Part shown: in pieces, positions 35,454 to 43,307 of the stretch
Layout: each line of letters opens with the position of its first letter
Position numbering within the stretch: position 1 is the stretch's first letter
Assembly (NCBI RefSeq): GCF_947498515.1
Contig: NZ_CANMKO010000013.1
Location: 1-64,000 of the forward strand
Direction: 5' to 3'
Length of the DNA stretch: 64,000 nucleotides
Source of the DNA: an uncultured Pelagimonas sp.
GTDB taxonomy: Bacteria; Pseudomonadota; Alphaproteobacteria; Rhodobacterales; Rhodobacteraceae
Translations under genes and position numbers: made by a program
Notes under the pieces: generated by a model
Seen by the model: only the letters and a program-made list of their open reading frames with translations
Told to the model about the DNA's origin: nothing
The model's database searches: none

Positions 35454-35537
35454 TGCAAATGTGAAACTTATGTGCAAAGTTCCGTTCTTGCCTGACAAAA
35501 TTGCGTTTCTCGCCGTACAAATCACGATTCACGTTGG
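35454..35537. repeat. Four short repeats, possible TnsB-binding sites at one end of the Tn7-like element
   Basis: Repeats start at 35454 (TGCAAATGTGAAACTTATG), 35473 (TGCAAAGTTCCGTTCTTG), 35494 (GACAAAATTGCGTTTCTCG) and 35516 (TACAAATCACGATTCACG). They share CAAA, then about four bases, CGnTT and a G; spacing is 19, 21 and 22 bases. Tn7-like ends carry several 20-22 bp transposase sites in such rows. They lie beyond the terminator of the transposition operon. The exact terminus was not identified. Confidence 0.4.
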
Positions 35538-35679
35538 ACGCCATATTGATGTGGCGTCCGGTTTAAATCGGAGTCTGGCGAATTTCTAACCCGCTGAAAC
35601 TGAATCAAATTTTCGGAAGAGTCCATTTAGAACCGCACTTTCATCCGGGCAAGAACGCAACTTGGCCAATGGCAGGCAC

Positions 35680-35700
35680 AAAAAAACCGCCAGAGGCGGT
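35680..35700 (-). terminator. Rho-independent terminator of the Tn7-like operon
   Basis: On the minus strand ACCGCC-TCT-GGCGGT followed by seven T. It is 150 bases beyond the last gene (61-residue protein) and well formed. Confidence 0.88.
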
Positions 35701-35852
35701 GCAAGAATTAGGGCTGGATGACCAAATTTTATGTGAGGTTATCTCGAGGAATCACGGCAGGTGACAATTCCAAAGCGATCGCGATGGGCATCGCTCGGCT
35801 TGCAGATTTTGGTGTGCGTAGTTTGCTTACCCGATTGCCTTGGGCGATGCAC

Positions 35853-36038
35853 TCATAGGTCTTCGTCCGGACGTTGCCACTCCAATGTCCCGTTTTTCTT
35901 CATGCGGCGAACCATGGTGACATGAACCAGTGCTTGCTCAACGATACTGTCGTCACCAGTGGCAAAGGCCTGCTCAAGTAGGTCGCGCTGTGCGCTCAAA
36001 CTATGACCAAGTTCGTAGTCAGAAATTTCTAGGTCCAT
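35853..36038 (-). CDS. Small protein of 61 residues at the end of the tns operon
   Basis: Starts MDLEISDYELGHSLSAQRDL, is acidic at both ends, and is predicted mostly helical. GGAGGAG lies four bases upstream of the ATG, one of the best ribosome binding sites in the island. It follows tniQ by 30 bases on the same strand and precedes the operon terminator, so it is probably co-transcribed with the transposition genes. I do not recognise the family. Confidence 0.65.
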   Translation of the reverse strand: MDLEISDYELGHSLSAQRDLLEQAFATGDDSIVEQALVHVTMVRRMKKNGTLEWQRPDEDL

Positions 36039-36068
36039 TATTCTCCTCCATTTTGAAAACAAGATAGT

Positions 36069-37946
36069 TCATGGTTGAAACGGTGGCGACGCACCGGATT
36101 GTAAGATTGCGCGTTGCGTTCGAGGACGGCGGCGCGGGATAGATCGCGGTCTGATGCCGACAATATCGCTCGTTTTGTAGATAGGTAGGCCTTGTCCCTC
36201 AGGTGCGCGATAAATCTTGGAATTCAGAATTCTCGATCTGGCAATGCCCTCGTCAATTCCGAGCTGCTTAGCTGCGGTACGAATGGTTTGGAACCGCTCC
36301 AAGAATTTCGCTAAATCTGTTGGATCAACGATAAGTGCTGGCCGACTGCTCCCTTCCTTGCGGCCTGAGAAGCTCGGCAGAAGTTTCAGGGTGGTGAGCT
36401 GCTTTACTTCAGAATATTGAAGCCCAAGCCGCGCCCGCAGATCCTGCATTGTTAGGCCCGTCGAGGCATGCATGAGAAGCTTCGATCTGAGTTCAGAGAT
36501 ATTTACGCGGATGCCGCTGAAACCAGCCGCTAGGTCTATCGTATACGACTTTGGCAACTGATCTGAGAGTAGCAGCGAAGTGATCTTGGCTGTCGTGCTT
36601 GATACGGCAAAGCATGCATCGGGGATCGACATAAATTCGTCGATGTCATTGTGCGGGATCTTTTCCAAGTTGACTTCTATTTTCGCAAAAAGTTCATCAA
36701 CCACACGAGCCTCGTAACGTGGTTTTGCGGACGTCTCGGTCTTGATTGGCTCGATGATGCCGTCGCCCACCAACCCCTCAAACGCTTTGATCCCGATATT
36801 GAGGCGGGCTGCAGACGCCTTAGCGTTTATGCCGTCTGCGACCTTGGCGACATGTCGCAGGCAGATCTGCATATGCTGTCTCAGGTTGCCCTGCGTAGGG
36901 ATCCCGTTTTCAGGTATCATCCCGTCTGTGCGAAGAACATTTCGAACCCACCCAACTGATCTATCAGTTTTTTGGGCAATCTTTCGGATTTCCGCTTCGA
37001 CAAACGGTGATTTCTGATCGACCTTGGCAACGCTGAGCAGACAATAGTCGCCTTGGTCATTACAGATGTTCTTCATCAAAGCGCGGAATGGCCGGCGTTC
37101 GAGCGGATTTGCCGCTTGGTAGGCCCATCCGTAGAGCCAAGTTTTACCCATTCGAATGCTGTGTTTCCTGAGAGCTGCGCTGACGGCGTTATGGATAGAA
37201 CCAACGCCATTTACGGTAACGTCGAAGCCGATGTCGATAAGTTGCCTCTGCGTGTTGATATCAAGATCGACAGGTTGGCCGGAACCGCGTTCCATGAAAA
37301 ACCCGAGACCAAGACACCAGCGTTCAAGAACGTCTATTTGGACCTTGTCCAACCAGCAACAGAGGCTTGTGTCTTGGTCCAAGTGTTCAATGACCGCAGC
37401 TTCAAATTTGGTTGGTGATTGCGAGGCTATCAATTCCGGCAGGCCTTTCAGCCAAGAATGGTTCAATCGGCTACGGAAGACATGGTCGTAGCAGGTGGAA
37501 TAGTCATTGAACGGTAGCGGCACCAAACGAGTGTGATGAACAGAACAGGTCTGGATCGGTCTCAATAACCAATCGCGTTTCATCGCCAAATTGTACGGCC
37601 TAAATAAGCCAGAGTCGGCTATTTCGGACCAACACTGTGGACAGATCGACAAGTCAGCCTTTCGCACTGACCGCGACAGCAGTGTCTTCCCATCCAGTAT
37701 CGTGTTCTTGCGATGAAGCTGGCGTGGGCTGTTGGAGATCAACTGGGTGGCGCCGGAACCTGTTAGCTCTCCAAGTAATTCGACGCTGTCAGGATCGCCG
37801 GCGCAAATCTTTTTCTTGTTGAGGCCTGTTGCGACGCAGAATTCTTGGACTGACCGAACCGCATTGGCATCAGCGTTGCGTGCCAGTACTGAGAATCCGG
37901 GTTCGGCGGCTGACGCCGCTATTGTGATTGGCAATATTGTGATCAT
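36069..37946 (-). CDS. tniQ: TniQ/TnsD-family target-selection protein
   Basis: 625 residues. An N-terminal TniQ domain carries the zinc-finger ligands (ICPQCW, then CSVHH near residues 100-140), and a long C-terminal part holds HTH-like segments (KASAARLNIGIKAFEGLVGD; TAKQLGIDEGIARSRIL type). TniQ/TnsD proteins choose the insertion site and recruit TnsC. The length is that of site-specific TnsD-like proteins rather than of the short TniQ of CRISPR-guided elements, and no CRISPR genes are present in the window. Confidence 0.85.
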   Translation of the reverse strand: MITILPITIAASAAEPGFSVLARNADANAVRSVQEFCVATGLNKKKICAGDPDSVELLGELTGSGATQLISNSPRQLHRKNTILDGKTLLSRSVRKADLSICPQCWSEIADSGLFRPYNLAMKRDWLLRPIQTCSVHHTRLVPLPFNDYSTCYDHVFRSRLNHSWLKGLPELIASQSPTKFEAAVIEHLDQDTSLCCWLDKVQIDVLERWCLGLGFFMERGSGQPVDLDINTQRQLIDIGFDVTVNGVGSIHNAVSAALRKHSIRMGKTWLYGWAYQAANPLERRPFRALMKNICNDQGDYCLLSVAKVDQKSPFVEAEIRKIAQKTDRSVGWVRNVLRTDGMIPENGIPTQGNLRQHMQICLRHVAKVADGINAKASAARLNIGIKAFEGLVGDGIIEPIKTETSAKPRYEARVVDELFAKIEVNLEKIPHNDIDEFMSIPDACFAVSSTTAKITSLLLSDQLPKSYTIDLAAGFSGIRVNISELRSKLLMHASTGLTMQDLRARLGLQYSEVKQLTTLKLLPSFSGRKEGSSRPALIVDPTDLAKFLERFQTIRTAAKQLGIDEGIARSRILNSKIYRAPEGQGLPIYKTSDIVGIRPRSIPRRRPRTQRAILQSGASPPFQP

Positions 37947-37974
37947 TTGACTGCTCGGTTTTTATTGTTGCGAG

Positions 37975-38922
37975 TTAAGGGTCGATTGGGTCGTCGCCCA
38001 TTGGAATGCTTTGAAAGTCCAACGCGACAAATGGATTGACGGCCGGAAGGCAGCCCGTAGCGCTTCGGTAAGTCGCTTCAAAGTGCTCGATGGTCACCTC
38101 GTGCGATCTGCTGAGAAGGGCTTTTTTGGTGGCTGTGCGGCAGAATACGCATAGATGTCCAAAGGCATAATTCGAGGCATGAAGTACCCTGGCGGCGAAG
38201 TCTCGGGATTTGACGCTCTTGTCCATATTTAGGTCTGCGGCTGTTACGAACCGGGCGAGCGTCCGGATTGCTGTCTCTTGATCGATAGCTGGATTCAGTC
38301 TTCGCATATGAATCTGTTTGTAGCGACGACGAAACTGCGTGTCCGAAACCAATACTTCCTGAAACGAAGGCATCCCCACCAGAATTGGGATCACTGCGTT
38401 GTCGCTTTGTTGGACGAGCGACTTTAGAAAGTCCTGCAGTTTTGCGCGATCGCTTGGCCCTGCTGCTCTCACGTGTTGGATTTCGTCCAACACGATCACG
38501 ACAGTTTTTAGGTCCCTGATATAGTTTGCTATGTGAACCCAAAGGGATTGGGCGCTTTCCCCTTTAGAAGGCTTCGTCCATCCAAATGCTCGGAGCACAT
38601 CCAAGTATAGACCCTTTAAGGTCGCATCTGCACTCAGCTTGACAATGATAACCGGGCGGGGGTTGTCGCCTACAACGGTTAGGTCGAGTCCAGATTGGGA
38701 CAATGCAAATGTGGTACCGTCTGTCTTACCTGTGCCGCTGTGCCCCAATATGACAAGGCCACCAGTTTCAAAGATGTCCCCAAATTTCTGAGCGACGCGA
38801 TACTCAGCGAGCAGATCGTCAACTTCATCGAATATCAGCTGGGCATCAGGGTGTTCGATGAACAATCCTCGGAGTTTGTGATGCCGCACATACAGATCAT
38901 GATTAGAAGGTGCTTCTGTCAT
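37975..38922 (-). CDS. tnsC: TnsC/TniB-type AAA+ ATPase
   Basis: 315 residues with Walker A GHSGTGKTD (about 59-67), Walker B VIVLDEIQH (about 140) and sensor region RRRYKQIHMRRLNP. These ATPases link target selector and transposase in Tn7-like transposition. It overlaps the transposase gene by four bases. Confidence 0.9.
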   Translation of the reverse strand: MTEAPSNHDLYVRHHKLRGLFIEHPDAQLIFDEVDDLLAEYRVAQKFGDIFETGGLVILGHSGTGKTDGTTFALSQSGLDLTVVGDNPRPVIIVKLSADATLKGLYLDVLRAFGWTKPSKGESAQSLWVHIANYIRDLKTVVIVLDEIQHVRAAGPSDRAKLQDFLKSLVQQSDNAVIPILVGMPSFQEVLVSDTQFRRRYKQIHMRRLNPAIDQETAIRTLARFVTAADLNMDKSVKSRDFAARVLHASNYAFGHLCVFCRTATKKALLSRSHEVTIEHFEATYRSATGCLPAVNPFVALDFQSIPMGDDPIDP

Positions 38923-41207
38923 TTTTCATCCTCCTCGCGCCACCAATCGTCATCATCTTCGTTCGGCGCTGCTGACGGTGTTTCATCGGCAGATGAATTC
39001 GAATAGCGTTGTGCCGGGTCGAAATCGTGGCGGGGCTCCCCAACTTCTGCCCCGTCGCCCCACCAATCGTCTTCGCTAACATCTCCTGCTTCTGGCGGTT
39101 CGTTTGATGCTTCCGAAGTCGGAAGGCTGCTAACAGGAGGCGTTGGTTTTTCATCCGAACGGCTGTCAGTGGACGCGCCGCCAATGACATAGCCGAGCCC
39201 GTCTTCGGCTCGCTTTAGACCGTCAACGGTTGCTGGGGCGTCATCGACAACCGAAAGGCCCCAATAAAGCTCGCGATCTAAGCGCTCCAAGTCATCTGCA
39301 GTGAGCATCTGAGGAAGCGCGTTCATGATCTTTAGCGCGTCGGTTGCGCGACTGCGCATGTCTGCCAAAGCTCTCATGATGACAGATGTTTTGATCTCGG
39401 CTTGTGCAGAGTAGCGACTGCGCAGGATTTTCCCTACTTCGATCCAATCGACAAGCCGAATATTGTGGAATTTCTCAACACTGCAGCGAACCTCAACCCA
39501 GTGATCATTGTTCCAGACGCTGATTGTCCCAAGGTCATCTGGGTCAATGAAAAATGCGCGCTTGTTGCTTCCACGCTCTTGGCGGATTTGTTGCAGTTCC
39601 TTGCTATTGTAGTGGATTCCTAAGAACTGGATACCTCGTGCGGTGACTGTACGTTCTTCCCTGCTTCCAAAGGCCCTGCGGAGCGTATTTGGGGATAGTT
39701 TGGGAGGCACGCCGTATAGTCCTCCCAAGCGAGCCAACGCTGCCGCCGGAGTCTCGCCCCCTAAGCCGCGATGCATTGAGTGATGGTATACGTCTACGAT
39801 GTATCGAATGAAGATCAATGCGAGCTGATCGTCGGTAAGGACGGCAAGTTCCTCGGTGGGGTAGTCGCCGCGTTGTTGCGGGTTGCTAAATGTTCGACCT
39901 GGAATGAAGGGCATCGCTCGATCGCGGAAGGTACCAAATACCCGTTCAATTATTCCGCGAAATTGTGGTTCACCAACCATGGGAAAAACGTAAGTCGCAT
40001 AGGCGGTACTGACTGCGCGTTGAGTCGGCTCTGCATAGAATGCCGCGCCTGTATCACTCTCCAAACTTTCAAACGAGAAACCATGCCAGTCAGACTCTGC
40101 CCCGGCAGCTTTTGCGAGATCTGTCTTGTCTCGCGTGGCCATATGCAGAGATCGAACGGCGGATTCCGTCTTTTGGGAAGTGGATAGGAAAAACCCAACG
40201 ATGTAGCGCGTTGCTACATCAATCACGATATAGAGCCACCGCCGACCACGCGGAAGTGCCTTGATTGTCTTGTCATCTAGCCCTTCACGCATGGGCCCGG
40301 ACATGATTACGTTCCGAGCATCTACTTCCCATTCATCCACAATGAAGGTTTGGCCAGGACGTATCGCTTGTTCTGTCTTACCAACGCCAGAATACTTGCG
40401 TTTCGCAAAGCTCTTGCCCTTGCGATTGGCCTCAATTTTGACCGGGCCAAAGTTAGCGACCCATTCATGCAACTGCGTTCTTCCCCGTGTCTCGAGCAAC
40501 TTAAGCCCGTCTTTGTTGCGCTGCTCGTTCTCGAATCTTAGAGCCTTGATCGTTTCATCGACGACACCATTGGCACTAGACTGCTGCTGCGAGAGAAAAT
40601 TGCGAAGCTTCTTGATGATGAAAACGAAGCTCTCTTGATCAATGTCGATTTCAGAGGACTTTCCTCTTTGGTCGACAAGGACATCAATGCGACCGTAAGC
40701 CTGCTCGACCCGTCTTCGCCATTCTAGGATTTTGGAAGGGCTTGCTTTGTAGCCAAGGGCGTTGTCTTTGGAACAGAAATACTGAACTCCAAATTGTCCA
40801 TTGAAGGTCAAATGAATTTTCGTTGCTTCATCGAGAAGATCATAGAAGTTGGCTTTGACGTCCTCTGGTGTCAGTTTTACCGATCCGCCAGCATATAGTT
40901 TATTAAGTGCCAAAACGAAAAACCACCTGCGCAAAAACAGAATTCTCTGCGTTTCAGACAGTTCCCAAATGAAAACGTGAGGGTCAGGTTCATTCTCGGC
41001 GGCATCCGATGTGGACGAACGCCGTTTACATTCCCATCGGTCGGTACCGACGATCCCATTAAGTTCTTCCCACCCAAATCGCTCAACTGCACCTGAACCA
41101 TCTTCCCGCCGGAAGTAGGCTGAGTGATTGTCGCCGGTTTCGAAATGATAAGGAACACGATCGATCATGTACTGATGGACAGGGTTCAAATGGATTTTGG
41201 GTATCAT
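38919..41207 (-). CDS. tnsB: TnsB-type DDE transposase
   Basis: 762 residues. The rve/Mu-transposase core shows the catalytic triad: Asp in FIVDEWEVDA, Asp in ESDTGAAFY and Glu in GIIERVFGTF. A Mu-type beta-barrel follows (HWVEVRCSVEKFHNIRLVDW). The last about 60 residues are acidic and disordered-looking with two Trp-Trp motifs (EDDWWGD and DDDWWREEDEK), likely the tail that contacts TnsC. It cuts and joins the transposon 3' ends. Confidence 0.92.
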   Translation of the reverse strand: MIPKIHLNPVHQYMIDRVPYHFETGDNHSAYFRREDGSGAVERFGWEELNGIVGTDRWECKRRSSTSDAAENEPDPHVFIWELSETQRILFLRRWFFVLALNKLYAGGSVKLTPEDVKANFYDLLDEATKIHLTFNGQFGVQYFCSKDNALGYKASPSKILEWRRRVEQAYGRIDVLVDQRGKSSEIDIDQESFVFIIKKLRNFLSQQQSSANGVVDETIKALRFENEQRNKDGLKLLETRGRTQLHEWVANFGPVKIEANRKGKSFAKRKYSGVGKTEQAIRPGQTFIVDEWEVDARNVIMSGPMREGLDDKTIKALPRGRRWLYIVIDVATRYIVGFFLSTSQKTESAVRSLHMATRDKTDLAKAAGAESDWHGFSFESLESDTGAAFYAEPTQRAVSTAYATYVFPMVGEPQFRGIIERVFGTFRDRAMPFIPGRTFSNPQQRGDYPTEELAVLTDDQLALIFIRYIVDVYHHSMHRGLGGETPAAALARLGGLYGVPPKLSPNTLRRAFGSREERTVTARGIQFLGIHYNSKELQQIRQERGSNKRAFFIDPDDLGTISVWNNDHWVEVRCSVEKFHNIRLVDWIEVGKILRSRYSAQAEIKTSVIMRALADMRSRATDALKIMNALPQMLTADDLERLDRELYWGLSVVDDAPATVDGLKRAEDGLGYVIGGASTDSRSDEKPTPPVSSLPTSEASNEPPEAGDVSEDDWWGDGAEVGEPRHDFDPAQRYSNSSADETPSAAPNEDDDDWWREEDEK

Positions 41208-42004
41208 TGGAGCCTCCGCACCTTCGTGAAGAGGTTGATACGTCCAGAGCTTTGTTTTGCGAGTAGGCCTTCAAAGATGCCCCTCACGATTGGGCGAAAC
41301 GCTCTACCGCCAGCCCGACACCGCTCCGCAAGATCGCATATTGAAATGTCGCCAGTAGCTGATGAAAGAACGTCCCTGAGACGGATTTCAACTTCGATGT
41401 CTCGGCATAAGGAAAATCGCTGGTACATGACTGCGTTGAACGCTTCAGCGCGTGGAATACACGCCTCAGTTACGAGCCGTAATTCATCGGCAATTCCCGA
41501 AGGCATTGTCTTTTGGAGTGCTTCAAGTTGGCGCATGAAACGCCCCGATTTCAGGCGTTTGGTCGGTTTCACCGCGACCGCAATCTTGCGACCACTCTTC
41601 TTGGTGATCAGCAGATCTATGTAGTGGTTGGCCGGTTTGCCGTCTTCATCGATAAAGGGGATTGGTCCGAATTGCTCTTGGATTTGCGCGACAGATGGAT
41701 CAATCAACGTAACTGCGCCGTTATGATACTCAACCTGGCTATCGAAACCGTAATTTCTTGGTGTTCGCGTTTGTAGGTCTAACCAAACGGAAAATATTCG
41801 GGTTGAGCCCCTCGAGCGCGGATTGATCTTACGGTTCCCTCGATAAGGGAGCGGCACTAAATCGGGCATCTCCAGTTCCACGAAGTCATTCTCAAACGGT
41901 TCAGTTGGGCCGTAGGCCCTTTGGAACGCCTCTGGCATTCCTGACAAATCCATTTCTGGACTCGTGGCGTGCTCCATCAGCGCGTGATCGAGTGACATAT
42001 TCAT
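41204..42004 (-). CDS. tnsA: TnsA-like endonuclease
   Basis: 266 residues. The central part matches TnsA: SQVEYHNGAVTLIDPSV with the catalytic-type Glu, ANHYIDLLITKKSGRKIAVA with the Asp, and VKPTKRL with the Lys. The residue two before that Lys, usually Gln or Glu, is Ala here. TnsA cuts the 5' strands so that the element moves by cut-and-paste. The start at 42004 has GAGGA eight bases upstream. It overlaps tnsB by four bases. Confidence 0.8.
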   Translation of the reverse strand: MNMSLDHALMEHATSPEMDLSGMPEAFQRAYGPTEPFENDFVELEMPDLVPLPYRGNRKINPRSRGSTRIFSVWLDLQTRTPRNYGFDSQVEYHNGAVTLIDPSVAQIQEQFGPIPFIDEDGKPANHYIDLLITKKSGRKIAVAVKPTKRLKSGRFMRQLEALQKTMPSGIADELRLVTEACIPRAEAFNAVMYQRFSLCRDIEVEIRLRDVLSSATGDISICDLAERCRAGGRAFRPIVRGIFEGLLAKQSSGRINLFTKVRRLQ

Positions 42005-42201
42005 AGCAAAGCATCCTCGTTTCCGAACGCGACAGCGTCGGATTTTTGAGCGCAAGCGACTGATCGCTTGCGCGAGTCTGTTGACTTTCAAATTGTGAGG
42101 TGAGATGAAGAAGGCGTTCTACGGCAGGGTCTGGATTGCAAATGCATCCGGGCCTTTGCTAATTCAGCAATACCTCTGGCTAATTTTTGTTGAAACCTAG
42201 G

Positions 42202-42444
42202 TCATGCTGCATCCTCTTTGTTCTCGACATCAACAGTCGTACCGTCGTCAGGCGTTTCAGATAACGTTGGATCCAAGATGTCAGCTATGGCCTGCATAAT
42301 TGGCGCGCTTTTGCGGCGACCGTGGATGACCATGCTGATTGTGGAGGGATCGCGTTTCAGTTTCTTCGCAAGATCTTTCAGCGACAAGTTGGCTTCTGAA
42401 AGCAACCTGTACTTAATGAGATTTGCATCTAGCTTTTGCGGCAT
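42202..42444 (-). CDS. Small HTH (XRE/Ner-like) DNA-binding protein
   Basis: 80 residues: MPQKLDANLIKYRLLSEANL, then an HTH (LKDLAKKLKRDPSTISMVIH, then GRRKSAP) and an acidic tail. GGAGGG lies six bases upstream of the ATG. It sits 197 bases upstream of tnsA on the same strand and probably represses the transposition operon and itself; an AAGTAA/TTACTT inverted repeat lies upstream. Confidence 0.75.
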   Translation of the reverse strand: MPQKLDANLIKYRLLSEANLSLKDLAKKLKRDPSTISMVIHGRRKSAPIMQAIADILDPTLSETPDDGTTVDVENKEDAA

Positions 42445-42531
42445 TGAGCCCTCCAAATCCACGTAAATGGACATGCGCAGAATGAATCCATTGCGACTGA
42501 AAAGCAAGAGTCCTGATCAGCTTTCTCAGTA

Positions 42532-42560
42532 AAGTAAATAATAGAATCAATATGTTACTT
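42532..42560. promoter_or_regulatory. Inverted repeat between the HTH gene and its divergent neighbour
   Basis: AAGTAA (42532-42537) and TTACTT (42555-42560), 17 bases apart in an A/T-rich stretch. Possible operator for the small HTH protein. Confidence 0.35.
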
Positions 42561-42658
42561 ACCAATTCGGATCTCTCCGGGTGGGTTGCCTTGGTAGTTT
42601 TTGTGTACGACTTTCAGGCAGCACAACGGATCCCAAAGAACGACAGAACGGATGTAAT

Positions 42659-43042
42659 ATGGACGAGAATTTTGATGAAGTCTTGAAGGCCATCGCAGAT
42701 GCAGAACGAGGACCAACGGACGAAGAACTTACGAATGCGCCGATCATCAACCATTATCGCCTCGAAACAATTGGTCAAAGTGTTCAACAAATTTACGGTA
42801 AGGTGCAGGGGCATCCAACGATTGATGACCCGTATGTGACGACGACACCGCTTTTCGGGTTTGATCCGGACGCTGGGTGGGCACGGACGCGCAGTCGTTG
42901 GTACCGGCTTGGGCCAGACTGGCTGCTACCAAATCCTAAGGAAAGGGATGAGATGATTGTTGCCATTCAAAGCCTCCTTAAAGCAACGCGGAAATGGGTT
43001 ATGACCGAAATGAAAGTGGCTCAGAAAAAAGATAGATCGTAA
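42659..43042 (+). CDS. Small conserved protein, possibly DUF6634
   Basis: 127 residues from MDENFDEVLKAIADAERGP. GGATG precedes the start. The segment PDAGWARTRSRWYRLGPDW is one I associate with DUF6634 proteins of Rhodobacteraceae; this is recollection, not a search. It is divergent from the HTH gene and may be a fixed part of the transposon module. Function unknown. Confidence 0.6.
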   Translation: MDENFDEVLKAIADAERGPTDEELTNAPIINHYRLETIGQSVQQIYGKVQGHPTIDDPYVTTTPLFGFDPDAGWARTRSRWYRLGPDWLLPNPKERDEMIVAIQSLLKATRKWVMTEMKVAQKKDRS

Positions 43043-43307
43043 AGAAAGTTGTTGGTATTAACCCGACACTCAAATCTCTTCGGAGTTATGAGATGAATGA
43101 GCATCACAATGAGAGCCGTCATCTAGGCGCCTGAGGCGGAGGCCGAGCAATGGTCGGGGTAACGCCGTCCTTGCCTTTTCAAGCGCTTCGGAAAACCGAA
43201 TCTCAGATTAACGAGGCAATAGTCTTGATTAATTCAACCCGATCGTTGAGACTAGTACGAATTAAGCAAATTATTCTAAATAGCTATTTTATTGAAGGGG
43301 GGATACT

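Noticed and set aside
35454-43042. CRISPR-associated transposon
   Set aside because: No cas genes and no CRISPR array are visible; TniQ is long, as in site-specific TnsD-type proteins.
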